A stretch of 64,000 nucleotides of DNA from Hyparrhenia diplandra (Eukaryota > Streptophyta > Magnoliopsida > Poales > Poaceae). The stretch covers positions 1 through 64,000 of the forward strand of contig JADLZK010001932.1 in NCBI GenBank assembly GCA_015847255.1. Direction: 5' to 3'. A program made the translations under genes and the position numbers. Shown in pieces: positions 37,436 through 49,357 of this stretch (the stretch's first letter is position 1; each line of letters begins with the position of its first letter). Under the pieces are notes generated by a model, which saw only the letters and a list, made by a program, of their open reading frames with translations, made no database searches and had not been told where the DNA came from.

Positions 37436-39420
37436 CATTTTCTTCTTATTTGAAATGTCTTTGTATATCACCTTACGCATCAACGTCAACTACTGCCAAT
37501 AGTAAGACAACTCGAGGGCCCATTAAGCCGTTGGAAGGCCGATATATCATCACAGAGTTCGATGTCGCTAGAGGACAAGTGCTAGGAGAAGATGCCAAAA
37601 GATATAACGTATTAATTGTGGGTACCTTGTAAGGGAAAGGATCCCGATCACATGTCGGCTATGGAAGAAGAGGAAGAGTGCACCTCATATTAGTTACGCC
37701 TCGATGCCGACAAGGCTATAACCGGAAAGATATTACATTGAAATTCTCGTTTGAAAGCATTGAGATAAGTATCACGATGTCATCACCCATGATGATTTGG
37801 TGGATAGAGTTTATAATCGAGTATGCAGCTCATGGCCAAACAATTCGTGTCCCGGAAGAAGGATTTGTACAATAAATACGTCAAGAAGAACGACTCCAAA
37901 TTGGTTTGTTCCAACTCCGATTGCAAGCGAGAGGCCGTATTGGGACGAATTTGTGGAGTACAAGACTTCGAGAGGAGGCAATGGAACTTTCGAGAAAGAA
38001 CCAACAAAATGCCGAAAAAAAGAGTCCATCATTCCTAAGTGGAGAAAACTCGAAGATGACCTTCTTCTCAAAGAAGGGGATCACACCGTAAAACACTCAA
38101 CCGGCCCGAACGCACTAAGCGGTGGCTTTTGGGTCATGGGGGACAATTGTGCCCGAGAGACCCGCAAGGTAATTCATGGCCAAAAACTTGAGGAGGCAAC
38201 AAAAGATTGATGGACATTCTTCAAGCTTAAATCTGCGGGCTTGTTCAGCCCAATAGAGAGAGAGATGAACTTACATATGCCATTGGGACCGCTGAGCACA
38301 CCGGGTCGAACAAGAGGCAAAGGGGCCGCCCGTGGAAGTTTGGTTTCCCGGATGACATCGGTACCTATAGAACCCACCATAGAAGGAAGGAGCTTGAGTT
38401 AGAGCACATGCGCATGTTGGAGCAATATGCCGTTAACGCAGTGAAGCAAAAGGAACAAGAAATGGAAGCAAAAATGCAAGAAGAAGTCAAAAGGCAAGTC
38501 CGGCTACAATTGAGTGCGCCGCTTTTAGTGCACCACCGCAACTCGGGTAGCCACTTTGATCAAGTGAGAAGCGGTTGTGCTTCCACACAATAGCCAAGTC
38601 TTGTTGACACGGACTGCGCTTCCACGTGGATGACATCGAAAAGTTGACACCATGCGAGCTGCACATCCCAAAGGAGGGTGGCAAGACAAAGTGAAGGTGG
38701 CCATTGCGGTTGTTAGTCCGATTGACCGCACCAAGACACCAAGACTCCACGGCACAAGTAATACCACCGGATTTGTTTGCCGCCTCGGTGGATAAAGTGG
38801 TTGAAGGTTACGCCAACGTGGATCTTGAAATTGAAGGAGGTGACGGGGATACAAAACTAGGAGACGTTGAGAAGCAATTCATTGCATGGCGTAAACGGTA
38901 CATTGTTATTCTGGGATGCCGATGCCGCAGCTGCCTCCCCGAAGTTACCGCAACCCGCTGGAAAGGATGGCTCCCCAAAGGATCGTGAGTAGTCCCTGGC
39001 GGTGGTTACGATGGGCTGTAGAAGACACGACGGCATCCGAGGCGCATCTCCAAGGCGGTCACCACAGCCTCCACCACCACCACCACCTCCGGGGGCGCCA
39101 CCGGGCGCGGCAAAGGTGCGATCACCACCTCCAACGCAACGCGATGCAAAGTGCCTCCTCCCGTGACAAAGGCAACTAAGAAGACAACCTTAGAGTCTCT
39201 GGCGCAAAGCGGCGAAGAAAATATTGACCAAGAGAAACCAAAGCTCATTCCCAAGAAATTGCCCGGGGAAATGAGCAAGGAGGAATTGGACGCCGAAGTC
39301 AAAGAAATAAACAAAAAATTCTTCAAGTCGGTGTTCAAGACGGCGGCGGAGGCGGCGGCGGAGGTCAAGACCTACTTCCTACCTCAAAGAGTGCTAAGAC
39401 AGAAAAATAGAAGCTAGGAA
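37185..39420 (+). pseudogene. Second CACTA gene, N-terminal part (Transposase_24/Ptta-like)
   Basis: The ATG follows a good acceptor (TTTTTCAG at 37178). It opens MADPETTSTW and an acidic Asp/Asn-rich stretch. After an intron-like gap with a TA microsatellite, TTRGPIKPLEGRYIITEFDV appears at 37510-37570. Further pieces are LYNKYVKKND (37860), PYWDEFVEYKTSRGG (37940), IPKWRKLEDDLL (38030), and a Gln/Glu-rich helical region (38408-38500). These match the conserved second protein of grass CACTA elements as I recall it. The frame is broken in several places. In En/Spm the second product binds subterminal motifs; that role is inferred here. Confidence 0.75.
37390..37434. repeat. TA dinucleotide microsatellite
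   Basis: About 22 TA units in what looks like an intron of the second CACTA gene. Confidence 0.95.
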
Positions 39421-40079
39421 AAAGAAAGATAAGGAGTCAAACAAGCCCTCGCCACTTTCGGACTTTGATCGCACTCTATTCAAGAAAATTGACCCAAAGA
39501 GAAGGAAGAAGAGTCAAAGTGTTCCACAACTTGGAGATACGCCACGACCACTTTCGGTGAAGTGTTCGATCAATACGGTTCGAACACGAGTACATAAAGT
39601 TTCCTTACGGTGCATCGGCTAATACCGGTGAGCTTTTAGAGTACTATATTGCTAGTGGTGTCGACATGAACGGAGTGATCTTTGAATCTGCAACGGTAGA
39701 TGATGACAAATATAGAACCTTTTAATTGGGCCAGAGTCTATGTGATCTTGAGAAATGTGCTAGCTTTGGGTACTCAAATGTATGAGCTAAACAGAAGTAC
39801 CTAGACTTGTGTGCAAAAGGACAAGACAAATTCAAAGTGTCGGACTTAGAAACCAATGGGGAACGGGCGATGACGTGTTGTGGGTTGATTTTTGTGAATT
39901 GCACCAACTATTCCACCGGACCTCCCCTCGACAAAAAGCATCCTCAAAGATCTATTGTTTGTAAGTGATTCTTTCTCTGTTTACTAATACGTCAATATAT
40001 CCCGACAATATATGTATGTGTCTAATCCCATACTCTTTCTCACCATATATGTAGACATTGGATTTAACATTTACGAATC

Positions 40080-41054
40080 AAGGAGCGCATGATATTGGAT
40101 TCATTGATCCTTATATCGTGTACAAAAACCCGTGAACAATACATGGTTTGAAAGTAGACACGAGAAAAAATATAAAGATGTTCCTCGAGTTACACCGCGA
40201 CAAGAGGGTAGTAATGTTCCCCACGGATTCAAGTGAGTGTTCCTAACATTGACGATCATGTTCTTCGCGAATAACCTTTCTTTATAGCTAGCTCAACCGT
40301 TTACACATGTAAAGTGGACACGGATATTGTTTCACATCGACCAAACAAAATGTCATCTCACAATCTTTGACTCGTTGAGATGGCCCCCAGAGATTGGTAC
40401 GAAGAAATGATCCAAATAGTCCAGGGGTAATTGCACAAACCTCGTCAATTATATATATACTCAAGAATTTCCTTCCCTTTGCTTATGTGTTAATTAATAG
40501 TCTAAGTTTTTGTTCTATTGTGCAGGGTTTGGGCGAGAGATAAAACATGAACATAATATGACCGATCGCGAACCGCAAATCGCATGTACATGTATTCCCG
40601 GTATGTACTATATATATTGTTACATTTATTCAAGTCCCTATATTGCTTCATATATATGACGAATGACTCTTTTATAATCTTGAAGTGGGGTCTACAACAA
40701 CCACATGGGAGCAGTCATTGTGGATTATATTGTTGCGAGTTTATCGGGATAAATTCCACAAATTACACCGAGAATGAACGGGTGCGTATTTACATCAAAG
40801 TTGTTGTTATTGACGTCGATATTCATATATCTAATCATATCTTATATATACTAATACTTTTTATTTTACTCGAATTGAAGACGAGGAGGTTAATGGAGAA
40901 AACACTAAAAGACACGCATCTTGAAGCCATGCAAGAGTGCATTGCCGGATTTATTAATACCCGGATCCTAGAGCCTTTTCGGCGAATTCTACAACGACCC
41001 CAAGGACAAATGGCTGCCAAAGGATCCTCTCTGCTGTGTAATCGGGACATGTAG
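40080..41054 (+). pseudogene. C48 (Ulp1-like) cysteine protease domain at the end of the second CACTA gene
   Basis: 40331-40385 reads FHIDQTKCHLTIFDSL, which has the form of the middle strand of Ulp1-type proteases. 40690-40740 reads QQPHGSSHCGLYCCEF, the glutamine and catalytic-cysteine box (Q...S-x-x-C-G). A helical end follows at 40880-41054 and stops at TAG. Introns probably separate the parts. Stops and missing splice continuity indicate a pseudogene. Ulp1-like domains are known in some plant transposons; whether this one processed a transposon or SUMO-like substrate is unknown. Confidence 0.75.
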
Positions 41055-41269
41055 TATTATCTTAATATCTAAATCGAGACATGTATATATATGTGTGCTT
41101 GAACAATTATTAATGTGTAATATATGTGTAATATATATGTGTGTGCTTTAATATATATATATATGTGCTTTAATATATATATGTAATATATAGATTAGAA
41201 ATTAATAAGCACCATTCAAATGTTATTAGGAATTAAAATAAACAATTGACACCTAAAAAAAAAAGAGAT

Positions 41270-41471
41270 CTTTACTCCCGGTTGGAGGTATCAACCGGGA
41301 GTAAAAGCCTCCGGCCGGCCACGTTGTTCTGGCAGGATACCCCCAACCGGGAGTAAATCCCCCTCTAGTCCCCGGTTCATATACTTCTATTCCCCAAAGT
41401 CGTATTCCCGGTTCCGAACCGGGACTAAAGGCCCTAACGAGCCGGGAATAAAAGGGGTTCCTGCACTAGTG
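41270..41471. repeat. Right terminal and subterminal repeats of the CACTA element
   Basis: Motifs TTTACTCCCGGTTGG, AACCGGGAGTAAA, GGTTCCGAACCGGGACTAAAG and their inverses lead up to the terminal CACTAGTG on the minus strand. Confidence 0.9.
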
Positions 41472-41474
41472 CCT

Positions 41475-44400
41475 ACTCCCTACACTTTTTAAACCCTAAA
41501 CCCGTCAAAGTTAGAGAAGACAAGAGGGAACCTCGCCGGAGGAGGAGGAGGACAACTAGAGGTGGTGCTGGAGGAGGCACGAGGGCGACCAAAGGAGGAG
41601 GAGGAGGTGGTGGCAATTTGGTTCAAAAAAGGAAGGAGGGAATAGGCCGTATTGGGGATGAACTCGAGGTGGCCGCCCAACTGGTGCCTGCTATGGCGTG
41701 GCAGCATGGTGTTGTAGCCGGCGATGGTGACGGGAACGCAAGGGATGGAGACCTGTTTCCTCGTTGGCAAACATGTGAGAGATAAAAATAGAAGTGCCCC
41801 AGCTCGCATGCACACCATTCAGCGTCAATAATGTGCATGGGTCTACTTACTTGTATAGAGGTACATATACGGCAGAGTATTTACAGTTTATTTGTTCGTA
41901 TTGACCACAATGAAAAGTGGCGCAAATCACGAGGTGATGTTCCAACGGTTGCATGCTTTAGAGCATGTGCTCTTGAGAACAAATCTAACTCTCTTTTCTC
42001 TCACAACAAAAGCAATATTAGCTAGCGGCAAAAAGCCATGAGCCAAACAACCTGTCCATCAGTTCTTTAAAGTGAAAATAAAATGGTGATTTCCGTGACC
42101 ATGAACGCATGTTAATCAAAACGGACAGGATATCCGGAGAAGGATGCAGCAACAGTGCGAGGTTTTGGGAGGTGCCGTGCCGGACCTCCCATGACCACAC
42201 TACAGTTTTCAATTTGTCTGCCACTGGTTTCAGCCTTTCAGGGGGCGTCGCGCTCGTCAAGCCAGCCTAGCTTGAGGCCGTCGTCACTCGAGCTGTGGCC
42301 GTTTGGTAACCGATCGTCTGATCGGTCGGTTTCGGTTGATCTCTGCTCGTCTTGGAGCCGGCAACGTGACAGGGAGGTGCTGCCGTGAACCGCCCTGCCT
42401 GTGCGAATTGGGATCCAAATATCCCGTGACGGACTACGATAGAGACGTCCGACCATTTTTCCCCGGACTTGCGTTCCATGCGACCCGACAATGCAACTGT
42501 TGTGTGCTGGACGTACTCAGCTACATGTGCGCTTGTGTGTGACGTTTGACTTGAGTTTAGCACGAATGTTTATGTCTCCCAATGAATTTGCCATGGTAAT
42601 ATACTACCCATGATTTGTCTATTAATAATACTTGTTGCAAAATATTGCTTTTTAGGAATCCATCAAACTTAACATTAGTTGAACTAAAAAGTTTACACTC
42701 TTCTCTTTTTTTTTTAAAAAAAAAAGGAACAGCTAGATGTGCTTCCATTTCTGAAAGCTCGGAAGTTTTGATGGTTGGGTAATAAGTGTAAATATGCATG
42801 CATGGGTTCGAACTTCAACCCATGCACTCCGGCCCCGTCTCTAATATGAATCTGTTGTACCAAGTTCGTCTAAATTTGAAACTAGTTACTTGAAGTAAGT
42901 TCGATCATGATTCGTGAACAGAAATATATACTCTGTGCACGGACTGCAGTGCTCTGTTTTGTACATTATAAATCAAAGAGCGAGTTTTTTATTGATCGAC
43001 ACCACCCATGTGTATTCCCTTCCGTTCAAAAAATGATGCATCAGTCAAATTGGTATGCTTTGATCGATCAAATTTATACATTTATTTCTAGGTTCCAAAT
43101 AAATATACTACTCAGTCAAATCATAATTAATGAAGGCCCATGGCAAAATTAAAGTAGCCTACATCTCTTAGAAAGAGACAATACATAGACACTGGCCACA
43201 TTGCCTGGATGATGGGTTCAGTAGATTTCTTCTTCAGTCATTACTGACATCCGGATATGTTACGGTGCATCCGGTTCTCATGACATCTACGACGAGATAT
43301 TTTGATAGTGAACCTTCATAATTTTTATTTTTCTTGTGTGGGTATCTACTTTTAAGGCTGACTGACTGCTTGATTGATGGGTCAAAGACTTTGATATAGA
43401 CTAGTTTTTTTTTCACTAATTTGTTCAAAAACACAGATAAAAGCGTTTCTGAACGACTTATGGACTAAGAAGATTTCACTAAAATCCTTTACCACGGGAT
43501 CACTATCACTGTCCGAAAGTGACACTTATACGGAATCTTGATGCCAAACCAATGTTCTCGTATAATTGAGCTCATTATTGTGGCTACGTTCTAATTCCAC
43601 ATCACATTCCTTCATCCTTTCCGTCATGTGGATGCAATGTGATGTGGAGCCTACACGAAGGGGAGTAACTGCAAAAAATTGATACAAAATGATTAATTCT
43701 AAACTAATTAGGCTATGTTATCATGTTATTAGCAACCAAAAAACACTTAAGCGCAACGTACATACTAGATCCGTCAGTGGTCCATGCTCTATAAGGAGGA
43801 GGATCGCCAGCTCTTCAATGAAGGATGCATACGGAATATGGGAGACTTTAATCATGCTAGTTTTTGCAAAATTAGGTTGGAAATTCACAAATCGTATTGT
43901 CATTTAGATTTTTCTTTTTGGTATTCGACCTCACTTGTTGAGATGAACGTTGTTTTGTTTCCAGTTGGGTGTGTTTTGTCTTTTGGCATTGTGTTTGCCT
44001 AATTGCATTTTTGTAATGTGTTGCTCAGCTATATATCATTTTCGATTGGTAGAGGCTGTAATTTTGTTACCTTGTCTAAAAAGAAAACACTCAAGCATCT
44101 TATCCACGTAAGCACTGTCGTAAATGTTTTACTGAATCAAATAATATGACAAACAAACTGGCTGTTCAGCCAACCGTTCCGATATTGGAAATGGATAATC
44201 AAATCAAGCTGCTGTGTTTGCATGGACCAGAGAAACTAACGCTCACAATTATGACATTATTACTTGAATTGATGACACGCCAAGGCATCTTGTAGCGGTT
44301 GCATTCTGCAATCAAATCCAACGCTCACTAGTGGGATAGTTGCAACAAGTTGTGATTATAGATGGTCAGGACCTGTAGCAATCCATGCAAATGCCTATAT

Positions 44401-45226
44401 GGTTGGGTATTTATCAGACAGCTCAAATTCGACTTCTTCGAGACGGGAAACTGAATGCTCTGAATGTCCACTAAGAAATCTTGGACCGTGTGCTGCCCGT
44501 ATCACCACTCTAGCTACTGCTGCTACCGCTACTAGCATTTACAGGCAGGGTCGGTCTATCCAATAACCAAGTGGTGGGACACTCGATTTTTCTCTCCACT
44601 ACTGTTCATCTTCTTCTTCCCCTTGCCACCGCCCACCAGAAATCTACCATGCTAATGTCACCCGTGGCCCTTGGGTGCCATAGCTTTGGCGAACTTGAGC
44701 GCGCCCAGGGTTGCCATCCTTTTCCCCCCCCCCCCTCTCATAGGAGCTCCGGCATAGTCATGCTCACTAGCGACGCCGCAACGCATGTGCCCCTCCCTGG
44801 TCGGTTGCTCCACAACCACCCGAACCCCAAACTGGCCGCCCCCATCTCAACTGTCCCCATCCTGCCTACAGCCTACCTCTCCTCGGCCAATCTCTTCTAC
44901 AGCTGTCGGAGTTAGAGAAGAAAGAAGGGGAAGAGGCTCGCCGGAACTCTAGCCACTGCCTCCGTCATCTTCATCTCTAGCGGGCACAATCTAGGACGGG
45001 ACGAGGAGTCCACCTACCTCGTCGTCGCCATCGTCTCCGGAGGGGAGAGGAGGAGCCATGTGGGGTGCCGGCATGGCGTGTTCAGGTGAAAATCGGGTGC
45101 TGAGCACGGATGAAACAAGCTATTGTCGTATAGCATTTCTATTCTCGAAGATGCGTAGAAATACAAGTTTGAGATGATTTTTTCAAAGGAAAACAACGCT
45201 TACTATAGTTTAGGCCTTTTTTCTGT
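41475..45226. other. Anonymous spacer
   Basis: About 3.7 kb without a gene I can support. It holds a GGA-rich stretch (41530-41625), a Stowaway-like sequence fragment near 43015-43140, a perfect inverted repeat (43597-43647) and a C tract at 44725-44737. A T-rich end-of-transcript-like stretch at 43900-44090 might be the 3' end of an old retrotransposon or gene. Confidence 0.4.
43597..43647. repeat. Short perfect inverted repeat
   Basis: CCACATCACATT and AATGTGATGTGG form 12-base arms around a 27-base spacer. It could fold as a hairpin or be the core of a small MITE. No target duplication was seen. Confidence 0.6.
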
Positions 45227-45267
45227 TTGCCAAAGCTTGTTTACCTTTTTTCGTTTTGGTCAAAACC

Positions 45268-45396
45268 GGCCCATCATGTAGGCACACTCAACAAACCGAA
45301 AAATGCCCACGGCAGCCTGCCAGCATGCGTACCATGCATGTCCAGTTGTTTTGGGCCGTCGGTTGAAAGAAGCCCGAAAACGCCGCCAAGGCCCAT
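45268..45396. promoter_or_regulatory. Three site II-type motifs (TGGGCC/GGCCCA)
   Basis: GGCCCAT at 45268, TTGGGCCG at 45351 and GGCCCATC at 45389. In plants such TCP-bound site II motifs cluster in promoters of housekeeping genes. If the insertion at 45594-49469 is removed, they would sit about 320-450 bases upstream of the F-box ATG. Confidence 0.4.
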
Positions 45397-45857
45397 CTTG
45401 TTTTCGTTGCTTCGTCCGGACAAGACGAGACTTTCGGCGGCAATTTCGTCCCAGAATTCCCAGAACTACTGTAACAAATAGCGGATCAACACCGTGCCAC
45501 CGCCTTACGGAGCCCCAACTGCCCTGACGACGCCGTGCGCTCCCTGCCGGCTGCCGCCGTCGGCGGGATCTGGCCGGCAGCAACACATCCATCTATGGGC
45601 GGATCTATATAGACCGTACTGGGTGCGGACGCACCCACAAAAATATAAAAAAGAAACAATGATCTTACTATTACTAATTGGAGGCTCCAACGGAGGAGAC
45701 CACGCGTTGATTCTCACCGGATGCGCTAGAAAAAAAGAAAAAATACTAGAAATTCCCACATTAATCGAAACATCTAACCATCTAATCAATAGACCGACAA
45801 TTGCTAACCATTAGATTAGATCTACTTTATTTTCATGAAAATTACCCACCTTTGCCA

Positions 45858-46040
45858 CTATTATTTATATATATAGATAGAAAAAATAGGAAAAAAATGA
45901 ATCCATCTACGTTAGCCTGAAGCGGTTGTTCCAACGGAGAAAAAAAAAAAAGGGCATTATTATTTATATATATAGATAAAAAAAACAAGAAAAAATGAAT
46001 TCATCTACGATAGCCTGAAGGGGTTGTTCCAACGGAGGAA
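45858..46040. repeat. Tandem duplication near the Helitron 5' end
   Basis: Two diverged copies of about 83 bases (45858-45942 and 45957-46040), each running from TATTTATATATATAGAT to GGTTGTTCCAACGGAG. An A tract separates them. Confidence 0.85.
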
Positions 46041-49000
46041 AGAAAAGGGCACCGCTGCACCTCACGACGGCTCCGTGCGGCAACGCCGCCAGGCAACTGA
46101 TCGTAGTCACAGGGCTGATCGTAGTCACCGGGCCAATCAAGCTAGCAAGAAGGAGGCCAGCACAGTTCAGGAACGTACATCTACACCGGCACCCACAACC
46201 TGACTCCGACGACGTCGAGGTGATCGATCCATATCCCCTGCGTGTACCAGCCGACACCAGATCCACACTCCAGTTTCTTTGTTGAAGTGCTTGCAGCGCT
46301 ATCAGAGATGGAGAGATGTACGTCTTCGTGGTGTTTGAGGCATCGCCATGCGGCGTCCAGTTGAGGTGATTCGTCAATCCTTCTGTGCCAGGCTCTTCTT
46401 TCAACGTATCGCTTGCTTGCATAATGAATTTGTGCCTTGGTGATGAGGCCCTATAGGTTCGGAGGAGTAAACAAACATGAATGAACGTTTCGGGTGCTTA
46501 TTGTGGCCTGTAGGGTCATAATTATCACCATCAACGAATGTTTGAAGTTGATTATTGTGGTGTGTAGCTGTATGCAAAATCGTTTGAAGCATTAGTATAT
46601 GAAGGCTCTGGCTACACGCTTCTTCTATTTATTCCGATCACTTTTGTCTCCTGTTTGGTATAATTTTCATTTTAACTTTAATGTCCTTGGATTACTTCAT
46701 ACAAATAATTTTTAATATAATCCTTACTGGGCATCAGGTGTGAATTTTTTTATTAACTAAATAATATTGTTCTTTTGAATAGTCGGTAGAGGAGACATTT
46801 ATTTATTTATTTTGTCTTAAAGGGATCTCAAACCTAATGCAGGTGAATCCGAGTGCCTCATCTCACTGATGGGGCTCCTAGCTGATCGCATCTTTGATCG
46901 TCACTAATGCACACAAGCCAGCAACAAGGGAACGCCAGGACATAACTCGCATACAAAGCTCACTGGTCGGCCGTGGAAGAATGGAGGAGACACATTTATT
47001 CGAATACCAACTGCAGCACTAGCAGGTTGTGTGCGAGCTGAACTATATTGACAACGCATCGGCTTCTTCATGATCAACACCTCCTTCATCTATGGAGGTC
47101 CGAAGCTCCTGGGATCATCACACGATCGCCTGACACTTATGACAATATATTTTGTAAGTTCGTTGTCTTCAAAACAAGTATAGACATTTTGATCCACACA
47201 TATGTCATATGAATATTAGTAACTTAATTTTAAGAATATTATTGGTTTAATAAAAACAATAATACCACAATAAATTCAACATCTTGAATGCCATGGTGCC
47301 CAGAAACAACTATTTATGAAATTTTCAAAACTAAGATAGTAGCCTAGGACCTAAATATACATTAAAACTAAACATGATTTTTAATAAACAATACAATAAC
47401 AATTTGAATTTCAATTTAATACATGTAGAAAAGTATAACAACAATTAAATCAAAAGCTAAATGTTAAATTGTAGATTCTTCGATATCATATAAAGGGATG
47501 AAATACAAATTTATATACTTTAAGTTTATTTATTTATGTTTTGAGTAAATACATATGTTGCTAAAATAAAATTAGTCGTACAAATTATTACTCATGAAAA
47601 CAGTAGAAATAAAAAAGTAGATTTTAAAATTCTTACAAAAATCTAAAGTATTTTGCCATTACAAGTAATAGCTATTATATCAGAGGAACTAATAAGCTTA
47701 AAAGTTAGGGAAACAATTTAGGTTTATGTCATCAAAATATATAGAGACTGTAACTATTTAAAACTATTATAGTTTAAGCAAATATTACAACTAAATGTAC
47801 TTCATAGATACAAAGGGGCCACGTAAAAAGAAAACTATAGATAGGGATGAAAATAAACATATAACTCAATATTTGATATATCACAATTGAAAATAGACTA
47901 TAAAGTACCTATTATGGGCTATTATTTTAGAGTTTTAATGAAGAGAAAAAAGATATTTAACATAAGTGATTCATTTTAGTTAGTATCTCATATGATTCTC
48001 ACACGTGCAAGCATGGTAGTAGCTCCAATGGATGCTCCAAAATAATTTGCACCATAAGCGCTAAGAATAAAAAAAGAAAATTTTTAGAATTTTTCACAAT
48101 AACCAGGATAAAATCTAATCACCACCGTAAATCATAACACTTGGATCAACTTTTGAATTATAGATGTCAAAAAAAACTTTTGAATTATAAAAAATACCCA
48201 CCCCCTGTTTTAAAATATATAATAAGGTAACCCCTAATCCTACATACAATTACCCAGCTTGCCATTATGGAACATATTTCAAAATAACCCCCTAAATTTG
48301 ATTTAAGTTATATACTTTTAAGTTTATCTTAAATAACTTTAAACATTTTGACAAAACACAAATTCATATCAATAATAGCCATTTCATTTTAAGTGCTATA
48401 AACTTTGTGATACAATAGTAGTACACATATAATTATTGGATATAACAAAATAACATCTTAGTGTTGTGGTGCGAGTTGAGATGACTATTCATGCACTATT
48501 GCAAGATACTACCAATAGATTTATAAAAAATAGACAAAATTTTGAAATCTCTCACAAAGTTTTTTAAAAAGGTATGCAGCAAACTCTTATATACATACAT
48601 AAGTTAAGCTAAAGGCATGTCACACTAAAAAGAGATAAATCTAAGCAATTCTAACTAAAGGTGCCAAATGGAGCTTTTACGCTAATCTTCATGAGACCCA
48701 CTATGGAAAAATATAAATATTTTTAACTCTCACAAGAACAATAAGTTTTGGCCATTAATAATTTGGTAGACTATAACAACATTAGTCATTGAATCTATTT
48801 TATTTTCTAAATGGACATAGGGTGAGGATGAGGAATGAATGAGTAATTACCTATTTTATCCTTTAAGATTTTATTAGAGTAAATAGTTATTGCAAATCCT
48901 AGAGATTAATATCTTCAAACAAGTACCACTAACCAGTCCATCTCAATTACAAGCTTTAGTATGGATCTCTTGGTGTCATGCAATTTATAAATGATTATTT

Positions 49001-49335
49001 ATTCCATAATAGTTCTTAAGAGTGTTTTTTGACCCAAAATTCATATATGTAGAAAGTAGAAAAGGAGAGTTCATAATAGATACTATATAAGCTCAAGATT
49101 TTTTGACTTTATTTAATATATAATTTTTAGGAATTAATACAGTTAAAATATGTCATATAAAATATGGGCTTCAGCAAGTCATTATAATTTAACCTAAGCT
49201 ATTGTGGTTTCAACTTAATTCATATTAAACATACATAGAGGTGACATGCAAAGGGGAAAACTAGGGATACAATTATTATAAAGTATCTCCTATTGTATTA
49301 GAGAATAAACAAACATGAAACTAACCCGTGTTTAT

Positions 49336-49357
49336 AACCCGTGCGGGAGCACGGGTT
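49336..49357 (+). other. Helitron 3' hairpin
   Basis: A perfect nine-base stem, loop GGGA, followed by GGTGAA and CTAG. It marks the termination signal of rolling-circle transposition in this family. Confidence 0.85.

Larger units (their letters stand above)
31326..41471 (+). mobile_element. CACTA (En/Spm) DNA transposon, two genes, decayed
   Basis: Both ends begin CACTA (CACTACTACG on the left; CACTAGTGCAGG on the minus strand at the right) and are flanked by a 3-base target duplication CCT (31323-31325, 41472-41474). Subterminal regions are full of ACTCCCGGTT-like motifs in both orientations. A TNP2-type transposase remnant (32190-35485) and a second gene remnant (37185-41054) are both on the plus strand, the standard gene order for this superfamily. 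Both genes carry stops and frameshifts, so the element is not autonomous now. Confidence 0.95.

Noticed and set aside
41490..41510. Telomere-like AAACCCTAAACCC
   Set aside because: Only about two units, common as a telo-box in plant promoters; not an interstitial telomere.
42780..42830. A second SINE suggested by GGGTTCGAACTTC
   Set aside because: No box A at the right distance, tail or target duplication was found.
43010..43145. A complete Stowaway MITE
   Set aside because: Only one end resembles the family; the second TIR and TA duplication were not found.
44571..44915. A 114-codon Pro/Ser/His-rich plus-strand frame
   Set aside because: Contains a C tract, lacks domain features and resembles low-complexity spacer.
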